From Pseudomonas gessardii (GTDB lineage: Bacteria; Pseudomonadota; Gammaproteobacteria; Pseudomonadales; Pseudomonadaceae): DNA of 38,729 bases. The DNA lies in contig NZ_MNPU01000058.1 of NCBI RefSeq assembly GCF_001983165.1, positions 1-38,729 on the forward strand. Reading direction: 5' to 3'. Under the pieces are notes generated by a model, which did no database searches, was not told where the DNA came from, and saw nothing but the letters and a program-made list of their open reading frames with translations. Positions 8,317-16,171 of this stretch are shown here, in pieces. The translations under genes were made by a program, and so were the position numbers. The first letter of the stretch is position 1, and each line of letters opens with the position of its first letter.

Positions 8317-9528
8317 ATGGGGCAGTTTATACGGCAATCGGTCTTGGGCCTGCTGGTCATGGTGTTCACCACGCTGGCCGTGGCGCAAACGGCGCCTCCG
8401 GCATTGGAGAATGTGCCGCTGAACCAGCGGGTGATCGACCTGACCCATACCCTGGATACCTCGACCCAGCAGCGTCTGACTGAGCAACTGGCAGACCTCG
8501 AACAACGCAAAGGCGCGCAAATCGCCGTGATGCTGCTGCCGAGTACGGGCGATGCTGACCTCGAAACATTCACCACCCAACTGTTTCGCGCCTGGAAATT
8601 GGGGCGCAAGGGCATCGACGACGGTATTTTGCTGCTGGTGGTCAAGGACGACCGCACTGTGCGGATCGAAGTCGGTTACGGCCTGGAGGGGGTGGTCACG
8701 GACCTGTTGAGCGACCGGATTATCGAGGAGCAACTGAACCCGGCGTTTCGCCAGGGCGATTACGCTGGCGGTGTGCAGCGCGCCGTGGACGCCCTGACCG
8801 TGCTGGTCGAGGGGGGGGACTTGCCGGCAGTAGACCAGACCCGGGAAACAGTGGATGAAACTGCGGTGTTGCTGGCGCTGATTCTGGGGGCCGTCGGCGG
8901 GGTGCTGCTGGCCTCGGGCAAGCTGCATTGGCGCCGCGGCCTGATTGCCGGCCTGGTGCTGACTGTGTTGCTGACGGCACTGGCCGCGATCAATGGCAAG
9001 GCCTGGCCGATCTATGTGCTGGCGCTGCCGTTTTGTATGTCGATCAGCGCGGCCCTGTTCGGCGCGTTATGGCAGGCCAAGGCGGTGTTTTATTGCGTAG
9101 TGGGGCTGATGACCTACAGCATCGGCCTGGGGTTGGTGGATCACTACCTGACTGAAGTGTCCTTTATGAACTGGCTGGCATGGCCGCTGGCCGCGCTGGC
9201 GGTGCTGGGCCTGTACCTGATCCTGTTCGCGGTGATGAAAGCCGCCTGGAAACACAGTCGGCTGGGTTTTTGCGTGCAATCGGTGATGGTGCTGGGGGTG
9301 TATGGCGCGGCGGGGTACATGCTGGAGATGGGGCTTGATGGCTGGTTGTTCGCCTGGCCCATCAGCTCGTTCGCGGCGTTGTTCATTTATGGTCAGGGCA
9401 CGGGCGGGTCGAGCTCCGGTTCCAGCGACCGTTCAAGCTCCAGCTCCAGTTCAAGTTCAAGCTCCGGTGGCGGGTTTTCCGGTGGCGGCGGTTCCAGCGG
9501 CGGCGGTGGGGCCTCAGGGAGCTGGTGA
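8317..9528 (+). CDS. TPM domain membrane protein with Ser/Gly-rich tail
   Basis: A 403-residue protein. A signal peptide (residues 1-23) is followed by a TPM domain (about 35-175), with DLTHTLDTSTQQRL at its start and GRKGIDDGILLLVVKDDR plus VRIEVGYGLEGVVTD in its core. Five or six hydrophobic segments follow (about 185-350). The protein ends with a low-complexity tail: a run of serines, then GGGFSGGGGSSGGGG. This is the YgcG-like architecture. TPM domains are implicated in photosystem II repair in plants; bacterial roles are unsettled, and the charged Ser/Gly tail is a family habit. The start ATG 8317 has AGGTAAC upstream. It ends 15 bp from the convergent acetyltransferase gene. Confidence 0.8.
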   Translation: MGQFIRQSVLGLLVMVFTTLAVAQTAPPALENVPLNQRVIDLTHTLDTSTQQRLTEQLADLEQRKGAQIAVMLLPSTGDADLETFTTQLFRAWKLGRKGIDDGILLLVVKDDRTVRIEVGYGLEGVVTDLLSDRIIEEQLNPAFRQGDYAGGVQRAVDALTVLVEGGDLPAVDQTRETVDETAVLLALILGAVGGVLLASGKLHWRRGLIAGLVLTVLLTALAAINGKAWPIYVLALPFCMSISAALFGALWQAKAVFYCVVGLMTYSIGLGLVDHYLTEVSFMNWLAWPLAALAVLGLYLILFAVMKAAWKHSRLGFCVQSVMVLGVYGAAGYMLEMGLDGWLFAWPISSFAALFIYGQGTGGSSSGSSDRSSSSSSSSSSSGGGFSGGGGSSGGGGASGSW

Positions 9529-9542
9529 GGCCCCGTGCCGGC

Positions 9543-10034
9543 TCAGAGCGTCATCACCATTTCATGCCAAGCCATCCCGCCGTGGTCTGACGCCGAGGGC
9601 TGCACATACTGGTAACCCATGCGCGTGTACAGCGGCACATGCTGCTCCTTACACATCAAGTGGATGGTCTGTTTGCCCATCCCGCGCATGCGCTGCACAA
9701 AGGCTGTCATCAATTGCGTGGCGTAGCCCTTGCCCTGGTGCGCCGGGTCCACCACCACCGACATGATCACTACATTCGGCGCATCCGCTGAGTGCCCCAC
9801 CAACTCCTTGAAGGCCTCATCCGACATCACCACATCATGGGCGCAACCGCCGTTGATAAAGCCCACTACCTGACCGTCCGCTTCCAGAATCAGGAAGCCT
9901 TGCGGGTACAGGGCGATACGCGTGGCGATCTTCTCCAGGGTCGCGGCTTCATCGCCCTCATAGGCGCTGATTTCGATCTCGTAGCAGCGGGCGGCGTCTG
10001 CCGGCGTGGCGTTGCGCAAGGTGAGGGCGGGCAT
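9543..10034 (-). CDS. GNAT family N-acetyltransferase
   Basis: A 163-residue acetyltransferase. I chose ATG 10034 (AGGAA seven bases upstream) over the in-frame ATG 10073, which lacks a ribosome site. The acetyl-CoA loop is VDPAHQGKGYATQLM near residue 100, and the C-terminal strand has CKEQHVPLYTRMGYQYV. The order of blocks and the ending HEMVM resemble the arylalkylamine N-acetyltransferase-like subgroup, but the substrate cannot be read. The next acetyltransferase gene lies upstream on the same strand about 80 bp away. Confidence 0.8.
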   Translation of the reverse strand: MPALTLRNATPADAARCYEIEISAYEGDEAATLEKIATRIALYPQGFLILEADGQVVGFINGGCAHDVVMSDEAFKELVGHSADAPNVVIMSVVVDPAHQGKGYATQLMTAFVQRMRGMGKQTIHLMCKEQHVPLYTRMGYQYVQPSASDHGGMAWHEMVMTL

Positions 10035-10115
10035 GGGGATTCCTGGGCTGGGCGATTGAACGAGGGGCTGCATGATAGCGGGGTCGGTGCGCTGGCGAAA
10101 ATCCCAGTGCCGGGC

Positions 10116-10898
10116 TTATTGCCGGTGCTTCTCCATCCGAATATCCCCGTCCGCCAATTGCTCAACCTCCACCCAGCCCAGGCGCTGGTAAAACCCACTG
10201 GCCCGGCTCGCTTGGGCGGTTTCCAGCCAGATCTGTCGATGGTGCTGGAACAACAAGGCTTCGGCCTGCTCCATCAGTTTGCGGCCCAGCCCGCGGCCTT
10301 CGAATTCGGGGCGGATGAAGGCGGCAAATACACAGCCGTCGTCGATATCGGCCATGGCAAACCCGACCGCTACACCTTGCACCTCGGCGACCCAGACGCA
10401 GGGCGCTTGCTGCATGGCTAGTTGGATGGCATCGGGGGTGATGCCCATTTCTGCCAACTGCTCGTGGGACAGGTGGTTTTCCCTGACGCTGGTGCGAATG
10501 TCGAAGATGGCGTCGATATCTGCCGGGGTGGCGACTCTGATAGGGCTGTTCATGCAGTTCTCGCTGTTATCCATGAATTCAACGTCGTAGATCCCGCGTG
10601 CCGCCAGGGCGGTGAAGGGGCGGGTGAGCGGCCGTACATCACTCAGTTCCCAGGCGAGCCAGCCTTCCTCGAAATAGCTGGCGCAGGCCGCTGGCACGTC
10701 CTCTGCGGTGAACGCACGCACTGCTTTTACCCGTACGATGGCGACGGCCACGCCGGTTTCATCTTCATCGTCATCGGTATGCAAGAAGCGCCCGTTCTCG
10801 ACAATCAGCAGGTCCTGGGACGGCTCCAGTTGTGGCTGCCAGCGGCGGATTTCCAGGGTTTTTTCGCCTGCGGCGATGCGGCTGCCGCTGGGGCGCAC
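10116..10898 (-). CDS. ASCH domain - GNAT acetyltransferase fusion
   Basis: One open frame of 260 residues from GTG 10898 carries two modules. Residues 1-108 are ASCH-like (RPSGSRIAAGEKTLEIRRW, then an acidic HTDDDEDE patch, ending AARGIYDVEF). From about Met116 a complete GNAT domain follows (MNSPIRVATPADIDAIFDIR; acetyl-CoA loop RPEFEGRGLGRKLM). ASCH is an RNA-binding, PUA-related fold. GTG 10898 cuts the usual ASCH first strand: six more in-frame codons read IKALSI, starting at an ATC (10916) that AGGAG precedes by seven bases, so the true start may be non-canonical. A separate internal start at 10553 for the GNAT half is also possible, but its ribosome site is weak. Confidence 0.65.
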   Translation of the reverse strand: MRPSGSRIAAGEKTLEIRRWQPQLEPSQDLLIVENGRFLHTDDDEDETGVAVAIVRVKAVRAFTAEDVPAACASYFEEGWLAWELSDVRPLTRPFTALAARGIYDVEFMDNSENCMNSPIRVATPADIDAIFDIRTSVRENHLSHEQLAEMGITPDAIQLAMQQAPCVWVAEVQGVAVGFAMADIDDGCVFAAFIRPEFEGRGLGRKLMEQAEALLFQHHRQIWLETAQASRASGFYQRLGWVEVEQLADGDIRMEKHRQ

Positions 10899-10926
10899 GA
10901 TGGAGAGGGCTTTGATGGTGCTGCTC

Positions 10927-11529
10927 CTAAAGAGGGGTGTTGTACTTCACTGCCGCCGCTGCCCGCGATGGCACGTTCAGACTTCTCAACAACCCCGACA
11001 CATGGATGCGTACGGTAAACGGCGAAATATCCAGGGCCTTGGCGATTTCCTTGTTGGTCTTGCCTTGGGCGATCAGTCGCAACACCTCCTGCTGGCGCGC
11101 GGTCAGGGTGTTGGTGTCCAGGGGCAACAGCCCCGAGGGGGCGAACTTGACCAGCACCTCGCCCTGGCGGATGGCGAGCAGGGCCTGGCCGATTTCTTCG
11201 GGGGCGATGTTCTTGCCGATAAAACCATCGGCGCCCAGCGCCATCACCTGTTCGATCAACCCCGGGTCATCGACCATCGACACCACGATCAGCGTGGTGC
11301 GCCGCAGTTGCTGGCGCAGCTCGCCCAACTGGCTGATACAGGTCAGGCCGGGGAAGCGCAAATCGAGGATCAGGGTGTCGACTTCGCTGCCGCTCTTGAG
11401 CAGGTGCAGCACTGTATCCAGGTCGCCGGCCTGTTCCACGCGGGCCTCGGGCAGCAGGCGTTGCACGGTGCGCAGCATGCCTTCTCGAAACATGGGATGG
11501 TCGTCGGCGATGATGATCCGGCATGTCAT
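10927..11529 (-). CDS. LuxR/NarL-type response regulator
   Basis: A 200-residue two-domain regulator. The receiver domain (1-120) has the acidic pair Asp9-Asp10, the phosphoacceptor Asp56 in LILDLRFPG, and the conserved lysine in GFIGKNI. The C-terminal LuxR helix-turn-helix (about 140-195) reads LTARQQEVLRLIAQGKTNKE then IAKALDISPFTVRIHV. It is divergent from the hybrid histidine kinase gene with 110 bp between starts, so the two almost certainly form a kinase-regulator pair sharing a control region. Targets are unknown. Confidence 0.88.
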   Translation of the reverse strand: MTCRIIIADDHPMFREGMLRTVQRLLPEARVEQAGDLDTVLHLLKSGSEVDTLILDLRFPGLTCISQLGELRQQLRRTTLIVVSMVDDPGLIEQVMALGADGFIGKNIAPEEIGQALLAIRQGEVLVKFAPSGLLPLDTNTLTARQQEVLRLIAQGKTNKEIAKALDISPFTVRIHVSGLLRSLNVPSRAAAAVKYNTPL

Positions 11530-11639
11530 GGTGTGCTCCTCCCTGGGGCCAGGTTGTGTGGCGTGCTACTTTACCATTCTGCTCAGCGCCTGCCTGCTGG
11601 GGGCACAGTTTAGACGATGACCGTACAAGGACGTTGCCC

Positions 11640-13253
11640 ATGAAGTTCGTGAAAGACGCCGAACTGGACCAAGCCAACCTGCGTATTGTGGTGGCCGTCT
11701 GCGCCATTGTGTACATCAGCCTGCTGGGCTTTTTGCCGGGGCAGTCGATGGACCGCTATGTGCCGGTGATTATTTATATTTGCCTGTTTCTGCTGGTCTC
11801 GGTTGTGCTGCGCCAGGTGATCGCACGCTGGCCCGGGCATTACCCGGCGCGACGGGTTTTCGGGATGATCCACGACTACACCGGCACCTCGTTCGGCCTG
11901 GTAGTCGGCGGCGAGGCGGCATTGCCGCTGTATGCGGTGATGGTCTGGGTCAACCTGGGCAATGGCATGCGTTATGGCTCGCGCTACCTGGCGATTGCCA
12001 CGGGCCTGGCGTTGCTGGCGCTGCTGATTGTGTATCGGCTGACCCCGTTGTGGCAGGCGCAGCCCTTTATGGTGCTGATGCTGATGATTACCAGCACGGT
12101 GATCCCGGTCTACGCCCACCTGCTGCTGGAGCGCACGCGCAAGGCGTCTGAAGAGGCCACCGCCGCCAACCTGGAAAAGTCGCGCTTCCTCGCCCAGGCC
12201 AGCCATGATCTGCGCCAGCCCATCCACTCCATCGGCCTGTTTACGGCGTGCCTGCGTGAAGCGCGGTTGGGCGATGAGGAGCGGCGGCTGGTGGACAATA
12301 TCGACCGTTCGCTGCTCAACGTCTCGCAGTTGTTCCGCTCCATTCTCGATCTCTACACCCTGGATAACGGCCGGCTGCTGCCCAAATACCAGGTGGTGCA
12401 TCTGGGTGAGTGGCTGGCCGACCTGCTGCGGCAAAACGCCGAAGCCGCACGCTGGGCCGGCGTAGAACTGCGCCTGCGCCCCTGCGCCCACTGGGTGCGG
12501 GTGGATCCGGCGCTGTTGGCAACGATGGTGCAGAACGTGCTCTCCAATTGCTTCAAGTACGGCGGCCAGCGCCCGGTACTGATCGGCGTGCGCCAGCGCG
12601 GCGGCGAGGTGCGGGTGGAGATTCACGACCAGGGCCGGGGGATTGCCGAGGAGCATCTGCCGCGGGTCTTCGAGGAGTTCTATCGCGTCCGCCACCTGCG
12701 CGACAAGGACGTCGAAGGGGTCGGCCTGGGCTTGTCCATCGTCAAGCGTCTGGGGCAGTTGATGGACATGGACGTGGTGCTGCGCTCCCGGGTGGGCCAT
12801 GGCACGTCCGTCAGCCTGCGCGGGTTGCACCTGGCGACCGCGCCCCATCAACCCCCGGTGCGCGACGATGCACGCCAGGCGGGGCTGTTGACCGGCTTGA
12901 AAGTGTGCCTGGTGGAAGATGACCACAACGTGCTGCTGGCCACCCAGGCATTGCTGGAGCGTTGGGGCTGCCAGGTGCAGGCGGAGTCGAGCGGGCATAA
13001 CCTGGTCAGCGATTGCGACATCATCGTCGCCGACTATGACCTGGGCAATCACGCCACCGGTATCGAGTGCATCGACCGGTTGCGTGCACAGCGTGGCGTG
13101 GCGGTGCCGGCGCTGATTCTGACCGGGCATGAGGTGGAGAAGATCCAGGCGGCGCTGCACGACCGGCAGATCGCCATTTTGTCCAAGCCAGTGCGCCCCG
13201 CTGAACTACGGGGCACCCTGCGCGACCTCAGCCAGGGGCCGGTTACTAGTTAA
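11640..13253 (+). CDS. RpfC-like hybrid sensor histidine kinase
   Basis: A 537-residue protein from ATG 11640 (AAGGA upstream); in-frame starts further upstream have no ribosome site. Five or six membrane helices occupy residues 15-165 with almost no periplasmic domain. A HisKA domain follows with SHDLRQPIHS (His189), then an ATPase domain (N box QNVLSNCFKYG, G1 HDQGRGI, G2 GVGLGLSIV) and a C-terminal receiver (about 420-530) with phosphoacceptor Asp465 in VADYDLG. The membrane part, including VWVNLGNGMRYGSRYL, resembles RpfC-type sensors, which respond to fatty-acid signals in Xanthomonas; a similar ligand here is inference. It is divergent from its probable partner regulator. Confidence 0.85.
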   Translation: MKFVKDAELDQANLRIVVAVCAIVYISLLGFLPGQSMDRYVPVIIYICLFLLVSVVLRQVIARWPGHYPARRVFGMIHDYTGTSFGLVVGGEAALPLYAVMVWVNLGNGMRYGSRYLAIATGLALLALLIVYRLTPLWQAQPFMVLMLMITSTVIPVYAHLLLERTRKASEEATAANLEKSRFLAQASHDLRQPIHSIGLFTACLREARLGDEERRLVDNIDRSLLNVSQLFRSILDLYTLDNGRLLPKYQVVHLGEWLADLLRQNAEAARWAGVELRLRPCAHWVRVDPALLATMVQNVLSNCFKYGGQRPVLIGVRQRGGEVRVEIHDQGRGIAEEHLPRVFEEFYRVRHLRDKDVEGVGLGLSIVKRLGQLMDMDVVLRSRVGHGTSVSLRGLHLATAPHQPPVRDDARQAGLLTGLKVCLVEDDHNVLLATQALLERWGCQVQAESSGHNLVSDCDIIVADYDLGNHATGIECIDRLRAQRGVAVPALILTGHEVEKIQAALHDRQIAILSKPVRPAELRGTLRDLSQGPVTS

Positions 13254-13578
13254 ACGGCGTCAACCCGTTACCCCGGGCGCCCTTGGGTTGGCAGTAGGCG
13301 GCGGGTTTCATCATGCCAAAGCTGGCCACTGCAAACATCCCGCCGCTGGCACCGCTGGGCACGGAGCAGTTGTAGTCACCGGAGGCGGTGCTGGCGATGT
13401 AATAGGTGGTCATGGAGTCGCTGCGGACATTGGAGACACGCTTGACCGGCTCGCCGAGGTTGGTTTCCGAGAGGGTCTTGAGGTGGTCTTCGGTGGGCTT
13501 GATATTGCTGCAACCGGCAACACCGAGCATCAGGGCGCCCAACAGGGCAAGGCGGGCGACAGGGGAGTGCAGTTTCAT
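13246..13578 (-). CDS. Small lipoprotein, function unknown
   Basis: A 110-residue protein from ATG 13578, chosen because AAGGAAG lies nine bases upstream and the chain then opens with a lipoprotein signal (hydrophobic core LALLGALMLG, lipobox VAGC). Ser at +2 suggests outer-membrane sorting. The mature part has two Cys (DYNCSV and AAYCQP) and a Gly/Ser-rich centre. I do not recognise a named family. The stop overlaps the 3' end of the convergent kinase gene by eight bases. Confidence 0.7.
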   Translation of the reverse strand: MKLHSPVARLALLGALMLGVAGCSNIKPTEDHLKTLSETNLGEPVKRVSNVRSDSMTTYYIASTASGDYNCSVPSGASGGMFAVASFGMMKPAAYCQPKGARGNGLTPFN

Positions 13579-13770
13579 GGCGTGTCTTCCTTGGGGTTGT
13601 TTTAGTGTTTTCAACGCACAACGATCCCTTGCACGGCGGGTTCGACGTGCTGGCGGGGAGCATTGGAGTACCGGGGAATATAGCGCCGGGGGCCTGCGGG
13701 GTCGATTAGCACAAGTGTGCTAATGGCACCTTGAGGTCACGGCAAACAGAGTTAATTCAGGGAGATTCGC

Positions 13771-14241
13771 ATGCTGCAAATCAGACGCGCCACCGACGAC
13801 GATGGCCCCATCGCCTTCGACATTCGCCGTCAGGCGATCCGCGGCCAATGCATCGGCGCCTACACCGCCGAACAGATGCTGACCTGGACCCGTGGCGCGG
13901 CCGAGGACGGCTATACCGCGCTAATGGCCAAGCCGTTTTACCTGGGCTGCGTCGATGGCGAGCCGGTCGCCACGGGCATGCTTGACCCGGCGCACCGGGA
14001 AGTGGGAGCGCTGTTTGTGCTGCCCGGTTCTATCGGGCGCGGTTTTGGCCAGCAGATGCTTGAGCACCTGGAGCAAGTGGCGCTGGAGTTGGGGATTGAG
14101 GAGGTGGTGCTGGACGCGACGTTGAATGCCGCGCAGTTCTATCGCAGCCGTGGTTATGAAGGCTGCGAACAGTCCATCTATCATTCGCCTTCGGGGCTGG
14201 AGCTGGCGTGTATCCCGATGGTCAAGCGCCTGACTGTTTGA
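13771..14241 (+). CDS. GNAT family N-acetyltransferase
   Basis: A 156-residue acetyltransferase with RRATDDDGPIAFDIRR at the N-terminus, the acetyl-CoA loop VLPGSIGRGFGQQMLEHLE near residue 85, and the C-terminal NAAQFYRSRGYEGCEQS. GGGAG before ATG 13771 is a good ribosome site. The substrate is unknown. The 3' end overlaps the convergent HIT-family gene by 20 bases. Confidence 0.82.
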   Translation: MLQIRRATDDDGPIAFDIRRQAIRGQCIGAYTAEQMLTWTRGAAEDGYTALMAKPFYLGCVDGEPVATGMLDPAHREVGALFVLPGSIGRGFGQQMLEHLEQVALELGIEEVVLDATLNAAQFYRSRGYEGCEQSIYHSPSGLELACIPMVKRLTV

Positions 14242-14716
14242 ACGCCGCCCGCAGCCGTTCGATCACGCCCGGCACCGTGAGCCCGGCCGTCGCGGGTGGC
14301 GTCGGGTTCTCACCGAACTCGCGCCAGATAAACAGGGTGAGTTCGGCCCCATCCGTCGCCGCTTGCCCGTCGCTGCCAGCGCCGAAGTCTTGCAGCACCC
14401 GGTAGCGCTCATCCTCCCAGAACAGCGTTTCGACCCAGTCATAGACCGGGATCAAATGAAAATGCAGCGGGAAACCGGGCATATGCCCAAAGCGGCTGAT
14501 GTATAGCCACTTGGGTTGGAGCTGTACTTCCATCACCCGCTGGGTTTTCGCCAGTAGGCCACCCATTTCCGCCAGGGCCGCGTCGGGCAGGTCAGCCAGC
14601 GAGCTGATTGGCGTCTTGGCCCCCAGCATCAAATAACCGGGCAGGGCCGAGGCCAGGTGATGGTTGAGCAGCCAGTGTTCGGTTTCGTGGAGGATATGGG
14701 ACGGAGCAATGTGCAT
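14222..14716 (-). CDS. HIT family protein
   Basis: A 164-residue protein. The opening HIAPSHILHETEHWLLNHHL and the block FPLHFHLIPVYDW match the histidine-triad layout (H-x-H-x pattern near residue 83), although the third His is replaced by Pro-containing sequence, as in degenerate HIT members. Family enzymes hydrolyse or transfer nucleotides from substrates such as AMP-lysine or dinucleoside polyphosphates. Catalysis here is uncertain because of the shortened triad. Confidence 0.65.
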   Translation of the reverse strand: MHIAPSHILHETEHWLLNHHLASALPGYLMLGAKTPISSLADLPDAALAEMGGLLAKTQRVMEVQLQPKWLYISRFGHMPGFPLHFHLIPVYDWVETLFWEDERYRVLQDFGAGSDGQAATDGAELTLFIWREFGENPTPPATAGLTVPGVIERLRAAFKQSGA

Positions 14717-14851
14717 GGCCGGGCACCTAGGTCGGGCCGGCAGGATACCAAAGGCAACCCCCTGTATCCCAGAAATGGGCGCGATCTGTGTCTTTCGACG
14801 GGCGGGTCTTGTGGGTACTGTCCTGCTCTTTGCTTTAACGCTGAGGCAATC

Positions 14852-15181
14852 ATGGATCTACTGGCTACCCCTTTTGGCACCACCGACTGGTCGAGCGTCG
14901 AACCAGAGTTGCACCCTGGCGAAACCGGCAGCGCCCTATGGCGCACCTGCCATTTCGGCACCACCCGCGTGCGCATGGTCGAATACAGCCCTGGCTACCT
15001 GGCTGACCACTGGTGTTGGCGCGGTCATGTGTTGTTGTGCCTGGAGGGGGAGTTGCAGACTGAACTGGAGGATGGCCGCCAGTTCACCCTGACGGCGGGG
15101 ATGAGTTATCAGGTGGGCAACGACAGGGACGGGCACCGGTCGAGCACAGCCACCGGGGCCAGGCTGTTTATTGTGGATTGA
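14852..15181 (+). CDS. DHCW motif cupin fold protein
   Basis: A 109-residue protein from ATG 14852 (TGAGG upstream); a longer in-frame start at 14657 would run antisense to the HIT gene start and has no ribosome site. The central motif LADHWCWRGHVLLCLEGEL is the DHCW signature, followed by a cupin-like ELEDGRQFTLTAGMSYQVG. The function of this family is unknown; the conserved His and Cys suggest metal or ligand binding. It is the last gene before a 990-base stretch without coding potential. Confidence 0.78.
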   Translation: MDLLATPFGTTDWSSVEPELHPGETGSALWRTCHFGTTRVRMVEYSPGYLADHWCWRGHVLLCLEGELQTELEDGRQFTLTAGMSYQVGNDRDGHRSSTATGARLFIVD

Positions 15182-15347
15182 TTAGTCGTCCATCGGCTGA
15201 GATGGATCCATCGTGGGGTTTTCAGAGTTTGGTGTCTCGGCACAACTCCCGTATTTGATGGGCGGTGTGGCACAAAACTCTGCGCTCGGCAAAGATCCCT
15301 GTGGGAGTTGGATTGCTCGCGGTGGCCATCGGTATCTTCTTCTGGGT

Positions 15348-15699
15348 ATGTGTACATATCCGTTGCTGCGGTTATGGCCACTTAGGGTTCCGCCCTTACG
15401 GCGGGTCACTTTGGAAGAGCGCCAAAGTAAGCAAAGCGCTCTTGCCCCACCACTCGGTGCCTCGCCTAGGCTCGGCATGCCCGCAGTCAGGCATTGCTCC
15501 GTGGGCCCGCCGCGATCGGCCATCCCTGGCCGTGTCGCGGCTACCCCGGCATCCATGCCGGGGTGCCCACTGCGCAATACCTGCCTGCGGCCAGCGTGGT
15601 TTAACGGGGCGCCTGAGATCAAGATCAAAAGCCAGATCAAAAGCAGAGCAACAGCAACAGCAAAGCCGGGGCGCGAAGCTGCATTCCCCCCTGTGGGAG
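15348..15699 (+). repeat. Structured dispersed repeat, copy A
   Basis: Nearly identical to copy C (38267-38610): about nine substitutions and two small indels. Visible pairings: CCGCC/GGCGG at 15390-15404; ACTTTGG (15408-15414) with CCAAAGT (15422-15428); the loop between them, AAGAGCG (15415-15421), with CGCTCTT (15437-15443), which makes an H-type pseudoknot; GTGCC (15457-15461) with GGCAT (15474-15478); and a 17-bp stem 15481-15497 with 15574-15590 enclosing two hairpins. An A-rich tail with repeated GATCAAAA and AGCAACAG follows before the REPIN. Confidence 0.8.
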
Positions 15700-15781
15700 C
15701 TGGCTTGCCTGCGATGGCGGTGTATCAGTCGATAAATGTATTGGCTGATGCACCGTCATCGCAGGCAAGCCAGCTCCCACA
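15692..15781. repeat. REPIN (REP doublet)
   Basis: TGTGGGAGCTGGCTTGCCTG at 15692 and its near-perfect inverse ending CAGCTCCCACA at 15781 flank a 40-base centre. This is the axis of the large palindrome. Confidence 0.88.
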
Positions 15782-15837
15782 GGGGTACGCACACGCTTCG
15801 ACGATCAGGTCGGCTGTCAGGCCGCCTCGCTTTGCTT

Positions 15838-16162
15838 TTGATCTGAGGCGCCCCGTTAAACCACGCTGGCCGTCATCCGATATTGATTTGGGGGGTAACC
15901 CGGCAGGACGCCGGGTTAGCCGCGCTGGGCCATGGATGGCCCATCGCGGCGGCCCCCCAAATCAATGTCGGATGACGGGCACACCGAGCCTAGGCGAGGT
16001 GCCGAGTGGTGGGGCAAGAGCCCTTTTGGTTACTTTTGGGGCTCTTTTCCAAAAGTGACCCGCCGTAAGGGCGGAACCCTAAGTGGCCGTAACCGCAGCA
16101 ACGGATATGTACACATACCCAGAAGAAGATACCTAAGGCCACCCCGAGCAAGCCAGCTCCCA
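15838..16162 (-). repeat. Structured dispersed repeat, copy B (diverged, inverted)
   Basis: Read on the minus strand, this has the same segment order as copies A and C, but the paired segments differ while still pairing. The pseudoknot arms are ACTTTTGG/CCAAAAGT and AAGAGCCC/GGGCTCTT. The next stem is GCACC/GGTGT. The outer branched stem (15872-15895 with 15953-15976) is 24 bp with one mismatch and unrelated in sequence to the 17-bp stem of copy A. The single-stranded joints are conserved. Confidence 0.78.
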
Positions 16163-16171
16163 CCCTCAGGA

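Larger units (their letters stand above)
15300..16162. repeat. Large imperfect palindrome made of two inverted structured repeats around a REPIN
   Basis: The stretch 15182-16171 has no believable gene. It starts with a REP-like GTGGGAG at 15301 and ends with its inverse (CCAGCTCCCAC) near 16162. Left arm (repeat copy A) and right arm (copy B, inverted) share the order REP, ATCTTCTTCTGGGTATGTGT, GGGTTCCGCCCTTACGGCGG, a pseudoknot-like block and GGTTTAACGGGGCGCC. The centre is a REPIN at 15692-15781. Open frames across it are artefacts of the repeat and recur at 38.3-38.7 kb. Confidence 0.85.

Noticed and set aside
9411..9525. Tandem-repeat tract (Ser run then Gly run) as a possible variable repeat
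   Set aside because: It is in-frame coding sequence for the usual Ser/Gly tail of TPM-domain proteins; codons are mixed, so slippage-driven phase variation is not supported.
15620..15665. Short repeats GATCAAAA/AGCAACAG as a CRISPR-like array
   Set aside because: Repeat units are too short, have no spacers and belong to the A-rich tail of the structured repeat.
15213..16058. 281-residue frame (and 15265-15735) in the long intergenic region
   Set aside because: It translates the structured repeat and REPs; equivalent frames recur at 38238-38725 in copy C. Substitutions keep base pairing, not codons, so protein coding is unlikely.
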